From positions 1-16,359 of the forward strand of contig MFIX01000161.1 in the NCBI GenBank assembly GCA_001780825.1: a stretch of 16,359 bases of DNA. Reading direction: 5' to 3'. A model generated the notes under the pieces. That model was not told the origin of the DNA and ran no database searches. It was given only the letters and a program-made list of their open reading frames with translations. The DNA comes from Candidatus Glassbacteria bacterium RIFCSPLOWO2_12_FULL_58_11 (GTDB lineage: Bacteria > Gemmatimonadota > Glassbacteria > GWA2-58-10). Positions 1-7,419 of this stretch are shown here, one piece after another. The translations under genes were made by a program, and so were the position numbers. The first letter of the stretch is position 1, and each line of letters opens with the position of its first letter.

Positions 1-1
1 A

Positions 2-2161
2 GAGCGCCATATAAAATTGATTGCCGCCGAGCTGGGCGTAGCCGCCGGGAGGGTGCGGGCCGCGGCCGAGCTGCTGGAGGAGGGGGCCAGCGTACCCTTT
101 ATCGCCCGCTACCGCAAGGAGGCCACCGGCAGCCTGGACGAGGTGGCGATTACCACGATCCGTGACCGGCTGGACCAACTGGCCGAGCTGGACAAACGGC
201 GCGCGGCGATTCTTGCCTCACTAGAGGAGCGGGGCCTGCTCACTGAGGAACTCGAGCAGAAAGTCCTGGCCGCCGAAACGCTTTCCGTGCTGGAGGACAT
301 CTACCTGCCTTTCCGGCCGAAACGCCGGACCCGGGCCACTATCGCCCGGGAAAAAGGGCTGGAGCCTCTGGCCGCGCGCATCTTCGAGCAGCAGGAATTT
401 GACCTGGAGGCGGCGGCCGCGGAATTTATCGACCCGGAAAAGGAGCTCTCTTCTGTGGAGGAGGTGCTGGACGGGGCCCGCGATATTATCGCCGAATGGA
501 TCAGCGAGGACCAGCAGGCCCGCGGACGCCTGCGAACCCTGTTCGCCGAGCGGGGCGTACTGCGCTCGAAATTGTCCTCCGGCAAAGAGGCCCAGGCGGC
601 CAAGTACCGGGATTATTTCGAATGGGAGGAGCCGGTTAAAAACGCGCCCTCGCACCGCATTCTGGCGATGCGCCGGGGAGAGAACGAGGAAATGCTTAGC
701 CTGCGCTTCCAGCCGCCGGAGGAGGAGGGGCTCGCGATAGTGCACGAGCTCTTTATACGCTCCGGCAATGCGGCCTCCGCCCAGGTCGCCCTGGCGGCCG
801 GGGACAGCTACAAGAGGCTGCTCGCTCCCTCGATGGAGACCGAGCTGCGGGGTGAAATCCGAAAACGAGCCGAGGCCGAGGCGATCCGCATTTTCGCCGA
901 AAACCTGCGCCAGCTCCTGCTCGCCCCGCCGCTGGGCGGCAAGCGCGTGCTGGCCGTGGACCCGGGGTTCCGCACGGGCTGCAAAATCTGCTGCCTGGAC
1001 AGCCAGGGCAAGCTGCTGGCCCATGACACGCTTTTCCTGCATCAGTCCGAAAAGCTGTCCGTGGAGGCAACGAAGAAAGTCCTCCAATTATGCCGGGATT
1101 ACAAAATTGAGCTGATCGCGGTGGGCAGCGGAACCGCCGGCCGGGAAACCGAGGCCTTCCTGCGCGGCCTCGAGCTGCCGGAGGGCGTGAACGTCGTGAT
1201 GGTCGATGAGAGCGGGGCCTCGGTGTATTCGGCCAGCGAGGCGGCCCGTGAGGAGTTCCCGGATCAGGATGTGACCGTGCGCGGCGCGGTGTCGATCGGC
1301 AGGCGGCTGATGGACCCGCTGGCCGAGCTGGTCAAGATCGAGCCGCGCTCGATAGGGGTGGGCCAGTACCAGCACGATGTGGACCAGAAGGAGCTCAAAA
1401 GGAGCCTGGATGACGTGGTCATCAGCTGTGTCAATAAGGTCGGCGTGGAGCTCAATACCGCCAGCCACCGTCTCCTGACATACGTATCCGGCCTGGGCCC
1501 CCGGCTGGCGACGAGTATCGTGGCCTGGCGCGACAGCCACGGCCCGTTCAACAGCCGCGCTCAGCTTGCCGAGGTGCCGCACCTGGGCCCCCGGGCTTTC
1601 GAGCAGGCGGCGGGATTCTTAAGGATCAGCGGCGGAGACAACCCCCTGGACGCCAGCGCCGTGCACCCCGAGAGCTACCCGGTGGTCGAGGCCATGGCCC
1701 GCGACCTGGACTGCACTGTGGCCGGGCTGCTCAAAGAGGAGCCCCTGCGGCAGCGGATCGACCCGCGGAAATATGTAAACGACAAAGTGGGCCTGCCCAC
1801 CCTGAACGACATCCTGGCCGAGCTGGCCCGGCCGGGAAGGGACCCGCGGCCGGCTTTCGAGCTGTTCGCCTATGCCGCGGGCGTGCAGAAACTGGAGGAT
1901 GTGAATCCGGGCATGCGCCTGCCGGGGATCGTGACCAATATCACCGCGTTCGGCGCTTTCGTGGATATAGGAGTGCACCAGGATGGGCTGGTGCATATCA
2001 GCCAGGTGGCCGACCGCTACGTGAAAAACATCCACGAGGTGCTGAAAGTGCGCCAGAAAGTGGAAGTGACAGTGCTGGAGGTGGACCTGGCGCGCGGCAG
2101 GATTTCTCTATCCTTGAAAAAGCAGCCGCGGATAGCGGGGCAGGGAAAAATTGATAGGTAA
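2..2161 (+). CDS. tex: Tex-family S1 RNA-binding transcription accessory protein, 5' partial
   Basis: Cytoplasmic nucleic-acid-binding protein of the Tex family, a bacterial relative of eukaryotic Spt6, thought to act on transcription and RNA turnover. The N-terminus holds the family signature VPFIARYRKEATGSLDE (about residues 27-43, counted from the TTG at 17). A YqgF/RNase H-like domain follows, beginning KRVLAVDPG with DPG at 315-317. Tandem helix-hairpin-helix motifs lie at about 486-540 (SGLGPRLA, PHLGPRAF), and a C-terminal S1 domain at about 632-705 (GIVTNITAFGAFVDIG, DGLVHISQ). From 17 it is 714 residues, close to the family norm of 720-780. The frame stays open to the left edge and TTG is the only start inside the window, so the true start is probably just outside. 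The gene converges on the sulfatase gene with a palindromic repeat between them. Family assignment is very secure. Confidence 0.96.
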   Translation, partial: ERHIKLIAAELGVAAGRVRAAAELLEEGASVPFIARYRKEATGSLDEVAITTIRDRLDQLAELDKRRAAILASLEERGLLTEELEQKVLAAETLSVLEDIYLPFRPKRRTRATIAREKGLEPLAARIFEQQEFDLEAAAAEFIDPEKELSSVEEVLDGARDIIAEWISEDQQARGRLRTLFAERGVLRSKLSSGKEAQAAKYRDYFEWEEPVKNAPSHRILAMRRGENEEMLSLRFQPPEEEGLAIVHELFIRSGNAASAQVALAAGDSYKRLLAPSMETELRGEIRKRAEAEAIRIFAENLRQLLLAPPLGGKRVLAVDPGFRTGCKICCLDSQGKLLAHDTLFLHQSEKLSVEATKKVLQLCRDYKIELIAVGSGTAGRETEAFLRGLELPEGVNVVMVDESGASVYSASEAAREEFPDQDVTVRGAVSIGRRLMDPLAELVKIEPRSIGVGQYQHDVDQKELKRSLDDVVISCVNKVGVELNTASHRLLTYVSGLGPRLATSIVAWRDSHGPFNSRAQLAEVPHLGPRAFEQAAGFLRISGGDNPLDASAVHPESYPVVEAMARDLDCTVAGLLKEEPLRQRIDPRKYVNDKVGLPTLNDILAELARPGRDPRPAFELFAYAAGVQKLEDVNPGMRLPGIVTNITAFGAFVDIGVHQDGLVHISQVADRYVKNIHEVLKVRQKVEVTVLEVDLARGRISLSLKKQPRIAGQGKIDR

Positions 2162-2191
2162 GATTAGTTAATCGGATGTTAGTGAATTATC

Positions 2192-2304
2192 GTAGGGGCG
2201 ACGCATGCGTCGCCATTTAATCAATGAATAGTACCTTCATGCGTGAATATTTCAAAGCATTCTAGCAAGGATAATGCAACGGGCGCGGCATGCCGCGCCC
2301 CTAC
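2192..2304. repeat. REPIN-like element: two perfect palindromes inside a terminal inverted repeat
   Basis: The 113-bp element is bounded by GTAGGGGCG (2192-2200) and its exact inverse CGCCCCTAC (2296-2304). Each end is itself a perfect palindrome: GGCGACGCATGCGTCGCC (2197-2214) and GGGCGCGGCATGCCGCGCCC (2281-2300). About 66 bp of AT-richer DNA separates them. Two REP-type hairpins in inverted order are the layout known as a REPIN. The element sits between the convergent stop codons of tex and the sulfatase gene, where either hairpin could end transcription. The GTAGGGG/CCCCTAC ends recur at 13531-13568, which marks it as part of a dispersed family. No RAYT transposase is present in the window. 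Confidence 0.8.
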
Positions 2305-2373
2305 ATTAATTATGACATTTTATACAGTTAAGCTTCAGGCAGCGGAATCGCACTGAATTCCCTCCCGTCCCAA

Positions 2374-3918
2374 TCACAACCTTCCCGCTTTGAGCTTTTC
2401 AGCAAACTCCTGGCCCAGGCGGCGCTCATAGCCGCGGTAAACCTGCGGATCATCCAGGCGGGCCAGGTCCAGCTCCAGCATGCGGCGCTGATCGGCAAAC
2501 GCCGCGGCCGAGATTTTTTCGGGGTCCACTGTATCAAACAAAAGCTCCTTCAGGGATTTCTCCTCTTCGCGGTATTTTTCCTGCCCGGCTAGGTTTTCGA
2601 ACTCTCCGGGGTCCTCTGGCAGATTGAAAAGCAGTGGCTCCATTCCCACGAAATGCACGTACTTCCACTCAGCCTTACGCACCCAGAAAACCCCGGTCAG
2701 GTTGCCCTCGTTATTCAGCTCGCCATAGGCCCAGCGCTCCGCGCCGCTTTCCGCACCGGCGGCCAGGGGCTGAAGCGAGCGGCCCCGCAGTCCCTCGAAA
2801 GGCGGCAGGCCGGCTATCTCGAGTAGCGTAGCTGCCAAATCCACATGGGAAACCGGCGAGTCCACCCGGCCTGACGGGAATCCCGGCCCGGCGATAATCA
2901 GCGGCACGCGAGCGGCGTTATCGTAAAAGCAGCTCTTGAACCACATCCCGTGTTCGCCAAGCATCTCGCCGTGGTCCGAGGTAAAAACGACAAGCGTGTT
3001 TTTCAGCGCGCCGCTATTCTCCAAGGCCTGCATGATTTGCCCCACCCACTCGTCGAGCATGGTGATCGAGCCATAGTAGGCCGCCCTGGCCCGGAGGATG
3101 TTGCCCTCGGGGAAAGGCGCCAGGTCGAACATGTTGTAATGGTTGAGTCCGGCTAACTCCGGGTGAAGCTGGGGCGGCCAGCCGCCAGGCAACTCAGGCA
3201 GCAAGATATTGTCCGGAGGGTACATCCGGTAGAAGCGCTCGGGCACCCGCCAGGGCGGGTGCGGGCTGACCAGTCCGGCATACTGCATCCAGGGTTTCCG
3301 GCCCAGGCCGGGCAGGTCCCGATCGAGGAAGCGGAGCGCCTCGGCCACGTATTTCTCATCCGGGCTCGGCCGCTCATCTATGAAAGCCTCGATTTGCTCC
3401 CGCGAGTCGATGCGTGGAACAATGGGATTGCGGAAATATGCGGTGATATCCGGGCTGGGGCCGTGGCCGTGTTCGGTCTCGAATTCCTGCATCCCGTAGT
3501 CCCTCCCGGCGCGGAAGTCCAGCTTGCCGGTGGCCCGGCAGAGGTAGCCGGAGGCGGTCAAGCGGTTGGCCCAGGTGGGAAAGCGGCCATCGAACGGCGC
3601 GGCGTTGTCATAGGCCTCGACCTCGTGCGGGTAAAACCCGGTGAACAGCGCGGCGCGGGCCGGCACGCAAACCGGGCTGTTGCTGTAGCAGTTGGTGAAA
3701 ACCGTGCCGCGCCGGGCCAGACGGTCCAGGTTGGGGGTATAGACCAATGGATGCCCGGCATAGTGCGCGCAGGAGCCGTTGAACTGATCCGTGCAGATGA
3801 AGAGGATATTGGGCCGTGAGGAACTCCCGGCCGGGCCCCGGCCGCAGGCCACTGGACCGGCCAGCGGGACAATGCCGGCTGCGGCGGCGCTCACCCTGAA
3901 AAATTCTCTTCTGTCCAT
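2374..3918 (-). CDS. Tat-exported sulfatase (formylglycine-dependent, type I)
   Basis: Hydrolyses sulfate esters in the periplasm or outside the cell; the substrate cannot be told from sequence. The chosen ATG at 3918 gives MDRREFFRVSAAAAGIVPLA, a twin-arginine signal, and has GGAG about 9 bases upstream. The frame runs 46 codons further upstream to 4056, but that would bury the signal. The sulfatase signature CVPARAALFTG places the cysteine that becomes formylglycine at residue 84. Metal-site residues are visible at NILFICTDQ (about 37-45) and SDHGEMLGEHG (D315, H316), followed by MWFKSCFYDN with the usual lysine. At 514 residues it matches iduronate/choline-sulfatase-like enzymes. Tat export suits an enzyme whose formylglycine is made in the cytoplasm before folding and export. 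C25 could be a lipidation site, but PVAC is a poor lipobox. No maturase or carbohydrate transporter is adjacent. Confidence 0.93.
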   Translation of the reverse strand: MDRREFFRVSAAAAGIVPLAGPVACGRGPAGSSSRPNILFICTDQFNGSCAHYAGHPLVYTPNLDRLARRGTVFTNCYSNSPVCVPARAALFTGFYPHEVEAYDNAAPFDGRFPTWANRLTASGYLCRATGKLDFRAGRDYGMQEFETEHGHGPSPDITAYFRNPIVPRIDSREQIEAFIDERPSPDEKYVAEALRFLDRDLPGLGRKPWMQYAGLVSPHPPWRVPERFYRMYPPDNILLPELPGGWPPQLHPELAGLNHYNMFDLAPFPEGNILRARAAYYGSITMLDEWVGQIMQALENSGALKNTLVVFTSDHGEMLGEHGMWFKSCFYDNAARVPLIIAGPGFPSGRVDSPVSHVDLAATLLEIAGLPPFEGLRGRSLQPLAAGAESGAERWAYGELNNEGNLTGVFWVRKAEWKYVHFVGMEPLLFNLPEDPGEFENLAGQEKYREEEKSLKELLFDTVDPEKISAAAFADQRRMLELDLARLDDPQVYRGYERRLGQEFAEKLKAGRL

Positions 3919-4462
3919 GGATGCTCTCCGCAAGAAAAAAGGGTGTCCCCGGAAAAGGCCGTTATGCGGCAGGCAGGCGCACTCCCGCCTCAGGGGAAAT
4001 ATCCGGTACTGCAAGCAGAGAATTTCTGTCGGATCGATTGAACGGAATATCCGCACGCAGGCGGTGATTGTTTGCGGCGCGGGGCAAAAGGGCTTTTGGC
4101 GACCGCTGTACTTAAGTAAACGGCAACCTTCGGGCCGGAGTAGCCCCGACCGGCGGCCCCGGATACTGCGCTCCCGGACCGGGCGGCGAAGAATATTTTC
4201 CGGGCGCGGGCCTGAAACAAACTAAAACCAATCCACCGCCGGAGCAATATTTCGCCTGCTGGACTAGAGCGCCGGTTCCGGCGGGCGGAGCCCGCGGAGC
4301 TGTTGGCCGTCAGCCCTGTTTAATCGCTTATATCATTTTATCTTAAGGGAAAGTGTCGTGAAATTCACTTTTTTAATGAAAAACGCGGCAAGATGTTGCA
4401 TTTTTCTTCGCAATCTGGTATGCTTTTCGAAATATCTTTTCAGCACTACCAGGAGGAACAGG
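3919..4462. other. Divergent intergenic region between sulfatase and DUF169 genes
   Basis: These 544 bases separate two divergent genes and should contain both promoters. I see no convincing coding region; the open frames here lack start signals. Small hairpins occur at 4270-4283 (CGCCGG-TT-CCGGCG) with an adjoining GC-rich inverted repeat. GTGAAATTCAC with a following T-run (4358-4373) lies in the AT-rich leader before the DUF169 gene and could be an operator or weak terminator. The segment 4320-4350 is AT-rich and promoter-like, but no well-spaced -35/-10 pair stands out. No known riboswitch or tRNA is recognised. Confidence 0.5.
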
Positions 4463-5242
4463 ATGGTGGATCAGGAATTCAAGGAAAAATTCATCAATCT
4501 CTGGCAGAGGTATTTTCCCGGGGCGGAGCTGCCGATCACCTTCTACTACACGGAGCGGGAGCTGTCCGCGGAAATGGTTCCCCCGGCACACAAGCAAAGT
4601 TGTCTTATCTGTGAGCTGGCGCAGGTCCGCAGGGGTAAGTCGCTGCTCTTTGACTGCGAATCACTGGGCTGCGGCGGAGCCCAGCGGTATCTCGGGTTTG
4701 TCCAGGAGCTGCGGCCAAACTTCGAGTATTTCCTCTCCTGTGGGATCAAGGGCGAGCTGGAGGGCGAGCGTTACAAGAAAACCCCCGAGCTGGTGCTGGA
4801 ATTCATGAAAAGGATGCCGGTAGTGAGCGCCCCGCACCCGTATATCGTATTTAAAAGGTGGGATCGGCTGGAAGACCTGGACAGCCCGGAGGCGGTGATC
4901 TTTTTCGCCACGCCGGACGTCCTCTCGGGACTGTTCACTCTGGTTAATTTCGACCGGGAGGACCCGGACGGGGTATTCGCTCCTTTCGCCGCGGGCTGCG
5001 GCTCGATAGTCCATTACCCGTACCTGGAAAGCCAAGCCGACGACCCGCGCGCCGTGCTGGGTATGTTCGATGTCTCGGCCCGGCCCTGCGTGGGCGCCGG
5101 CGTACTCTCATTCGCAGTGCCGATGGTGAAATTCAGCAGCATGGTCGAGAACATGGAACAAAGCTTCCTGATTACCGGGTCCTGGAATAAAGTGCAGAAG
5201 CGTATCGGGCTGGCCGGCAGTCAGCCGGCCGGACCGGAGTAA
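4463..5242 (+). CDS. DUF169 family protein (COG2043-like), function unknown
   Basis: Uncharacterised cytoplasmic protein of 259 residues. The start ATG at 4463 has a strong Shine-Dalgarno AGGAGGA at 4451-4457, so the 35-codon in-frame extension upstream is rejected. Visible features fit DUF169: a cysteine-containing N-terminal part (SCLICELAQ, LLFDCESLGCGGAQRYLGF), then alternating strands, then the C-terminal stretch CVGAGVLSFAVPMVKFSSMVENM. The pattern CGGA..LGF is typical of this family. The several cysteines could bind metal or an iron-sulfur centre, but this is inference and no classical motif is complete. There is no signal peptide or membrane segment. It lies alone between the divergent sulfatase gene and the MsrB gene 261 bases downstream, and context does not suggest a substrate. 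Family call fairly sure; function unknown. Confidence 0.75.
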   Translation: MVDQEFKEKFINLWQRYFPGAELPITFYYTERELSAEMVPPAHKQSCLICELAQVRRGKSLLFDCESLGCGGAQRYLGFVQELRPNFEYFLSCGIKGELEGERYKKTPELVLEFMKRMPVVSAPHPYIVFKRWDRLEDLDSPEAVIFFATPDVLSGLFTLVNFDREDPDGVFAPFAAGCGSIVHYPYLESQADDPRAVLGMFDVSARPCVGAGVLSFAVPMVKFSSMVENMEQSFLITGSWNKVQKRIGLAGSQPAGPE

Positions 5243-5503
5243 TGACCCTGACCTGGAGAAAACCGAATCTCGATCAACCGCTGCGATAAAGACGGAAGCG
5301 TTCGGGCCGGCCCGCGCTGAATGGCCCGGTTTCCCCTCTCACTCTCCCTCCCCAAACCACTGCTTCATTCGTCACTCACCTTAAAAAGCGACTGATAATC
5401 GCTCTCATAATAAAATCCGACCTTTTTTTATTTCAGAGTGTAAATAATTTAAATAATGTATTCGATTTTTTCGCTCCAGACTCTCAGACTGAAAGGAGCG
5501 GTG

Positions 5504-6043
5504 ATGCACAATAGATACCTGTCATTGGCCTTATTCCTGGGCCTGACTGCCTGGCCGCCGGCCTGCGACAGAGGCCAGGCCGGGCCGGAAGAGGAGGCGG
5601 TTTCCTCGGAGAGTGAATCGGTAACGCTGAGAAGGGGGGAGAGTATCAGCGGCAAAGTGGTTAAAACCGATGAAGAATGGCGCAAGATATTGACGCCGGA
5701 GCAGTACAGGATCGCCAGGAAAGCTGGCACGGAACCGGCATTTTCCGGTAAATACGATGAATTCGACCAGAAAGGCACCTTCGTCTGCGTCTGCTGCGGA
5801 AACGAGCTTTTCAGCTCCGCGGCCAAATTCCACTCCGGCACGGGCTGGCCCAGTTTCTGGGAGCCGATAGGGAAAGGGCGAGTGGGAGAGAAAGAAGACC
5901 GGCAATTCGGCATGCGCAGGACAGAGGTGCTCTGCAGCCGGTGCGATGCGCACCTGGGTCACGTGTTCAATGACGGCCCGCCGCCTACCGGCATGCGCTT
6001 TTGCATAAATTCCGCCGCGCTGGATTTCCAACCGGCGAAATAG
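5504..6043 (+). CDS. msrB: Exported peptide-methionine (R)-S-oxide reductase MsrB
   Basis: Reduces methionine-R-sulfoxide in oxidised proteins. The start at 5504 is set by AAAGGAG (5492-5498); the longer frame from 5456 has no ribosome site. The 179-residue protein begins with a hydrophobic export segment (about 4-19), followed by C21-D and an acidic linker (about 28-38, EEEAVSSESES), so it is probably a lipoprotein or secreted, although PPAC is not a textbook lipobox. The MsrB domain (about 54-176) is complete: zinc cysteine pairs CVCC (C95 and C98) and CSRC (C144, C147), the HSGTGWPSF substrate motif (110-118), the GHVFNDGP stretch, and the catalytic cysteine in RFCINS (C167). A role in repairing extracytoplasmic proteins is inferred from the leader. 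A hairpin terminator follows the stop codon. Confidence 0.95.
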   Translation: MHNRYLSLALFLGLTAWPPACDRGQAGPEEEAVSSESESVTLRRGESISGKVVKTDEEWRKILTPEQYRIARKAGTEPAFSGKYDEFDQKGTFVCVCCGNELFSSAAKFHSGTGWPSFWEPIGKGRVGEKEDRQFGMRRTEVLCSRCDAHLGHVFNDGPPPTGMRFCINSAALDFQPAK

Positions 6044-6087
6044 CAGTGCGGGGTGGAGGAAGGGTAGTTCAGGCGATAGATGAAACG

Positions 6088-6118
6088 AAGGCCGCCTCCG
6101 GCAACCGGAGGCGGCCTT
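6088..6118. terminator. Bidirectional terminator-like hairpin after msrB
   Basis: GGCCGCCTCCGG (6090-6101) pairs perfectly with CCGGAGGCGGCC (6105-6116) around a CAA loop. The stem is extended by AA/TT on the flanks (6088-6089 with 6117-6118). The T-run is only three bases, and the A-side is equally short, so it could serve both msrB and the convergent peptidase gene, though as a weaker intrinsic terminator. Confidence 0.75.
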
Positions 6119-6260
6119 TGTCACAGGCGACAAATTTTCATGCAAAGACTTCCAGGCGGGGCGATTATTAATTTGCCGGATAACTGTCAGCCTGGAAAAC
6201 GAGCCGGAGATCGGTGCAAAGACAGGAAATATTTTTTTGATGCGACGCGGTAGTGCGCTG

Positions 6261-7376
6261 TTATTTTTGCCCCGGAGAAGCTTTTTTTAATATATCGAGG
6301 TCCAGGGCTTCCCGGCGATGGCCCTGATATCCGGTGATAGTTGTCGCCGCCACGACCGAGGAAATAATCGCCTCCTCGGCAGCCTCTGCCGCGGCCCTGA
6401 ACAGCGCGCCGGCAGGCTCGTTATTGAGCGGCCTGCGGCTGCGGCCCAATGATCCCTCGCCCATGACCTCGCGGAAGTCCGGATGTACGGAGAAAGCAAT
6501 GGCATAGTCGCCGCTGCCGTTGGAGAAATCCGCTCCGGAGCGGGCCATACCGGCGAAAGCGCGACGGGCCAGGCGGCGCAGGTTGCGGCTCTCGAGCGGG
6601 GCATCGGTAGCCAGTACCAGAATACAGGAGCCGCTGCCCGGCTTTTCGATCTCTGCTTTTGCTTCCAGCACTTTCCCGTTAACTGTCAGCCGGCCGCCGA
6701 AATTTGTCTGAGCCAACACCCCCAGCGTATAGCGCCCGCCCTCAATCTCGACCACCCGCGAGGCGCTGCCGATCCCGCCCTTGTAGCCCAGGCAGGTTGT
6801 CCCGCAGCCCGCGCCGACCGAGCCCAGCTCCAGCGGTCCGCCATTAGCCGAGCGGAGGGCCTCGAAAACATCCTCCTGAGTGATCGCCCGAGCCTGGATG
6901 TCGTTCAGAAAACCGTCATTGGTTTCCGCCACCAGAGGGTTGATCGACTGCACTTTTTCCATTCCGGGCAGGGAGAGCATATAGGAAAGCAGGGCATCGG
7001 CCACCCGCGAGACGCAGAGGGTATTGGTGAGCAGGATCGGGGTCTCGATCCGGCCCAGCTCGTGGACCTGGGTCGATCCGGCCAGCTTGCCGAACCCGTT
7101 GAACACCTCCACCGCTCCCGCGACCTTTTCCAGGAACAGGTTCCCGCCGTGCGGCAGGATCGCGGTCACCCCCGTGCGGATAGCCTCGCCGCGAATAATG
7201 GTGCGGTGTCCCACCAGCACGCCCGGAACATCGGTGATATCGTTATGCGCCCCCGTGGGGAGCGTGCCGATTACAACACCCAGCTCGCGCAATCCCGGCC
7301 TCTGGCCTGCCATAGCCTCGCTCCATAAAAACAGTGATAAGCAGATAAACGCCGCCGGTCTCAGATATCGCTTCAT
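6261..7376 (-). CDS. Exported P1/DmpA-type aminopeptidase (peptidase family S58)
   Basis: N-terminal-nucleophile peptidase related to DmpA/BapA enzymes, which cleave themselves into two chains and release N-terminal residues, in some members D- or beta-amino acids. The 371-residue sequence opens with a signal peptide ending SEAMA|GQ (cleavage near 23). Family motifs follow: GAHNDITDVPGVLVGHRTI (about 42-60), ETNDGFLND (about 150-158), GSVGAGCGTTCLGYKGGIG, then GSGSCILVLATDAPL. In the last, the autocleavage Gly-Ser bond falls at 249-250, the same number as Ser250 reported for DmpA. GGGAGGG sits 7-8 bases before the ATG. Its start is 44 bases from the stop of the upstream co-directional glycosidase-like gene, so the two may be co-transcribed. 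The exact peptide substrate is unknown. Confidence 0.93.
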   Translation of the reverse strand: MKRYLRPAAFICLSLFLWSEAMAGQRPGLRELGVVIGTLPTGAHNDITDVPGVLVGHRTIIRGEAIRTGVTAILPHGGNLFLEKVAGAVEVFNGFGKLAGSTQVHELGRIETPILLTNTLCVSRVADALLSYMLSLPGMEKVQSINPLVAETNDGFLNDIQARAITQEDVFEALRSANGGPLELGSVGAGCGTTCLGYKGGIGSASRVVEIEGGRYTLGVLAQTNFGGRLTVNGKVLEAKAEIEKPGSGSCILVLATDAPLESRNLRRLARRAFAGMARSGADFSNGSGDYAIAFSVHPDFREVMGEGSLGRSRRPLNNEPAGALFRAAAEAAEEAIISSVVAATTITGYQGHRREALDLDILKKASPGQK

Positions 7377-7419
7377 CTTAAACCCTCCCGGCTAAGGCAT
7401 TACGATTCCAAATTCAGGA

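Noticed and set aside
221..1087. A 288-codon open frame on the minus strand inside tex
   Set aside because: It is antisense to a clear Tex protein and is composition-driven by GC-rich codons; no family motif is seen.
3919..4056. A 46-residue N-terminal extension of the sulfatase
   Set aside because: It places the twin-arginine signal internally and lacks a ribosome site, while ATG 3918 has both a signal peptide and GGAG upstream.
4358..4462. A 35-residue extension of the DUF169 protein
   Set aside because: AGGAGGA lies just before ATG 4463, and the upstream part looks like AT-rich leader DNA.
6483..7328. A 281-codon plus-strand open frame inside the S58 peptidase gene
   Set aside because: It is a shadow of a well-supported gene and has no recognisable domain.
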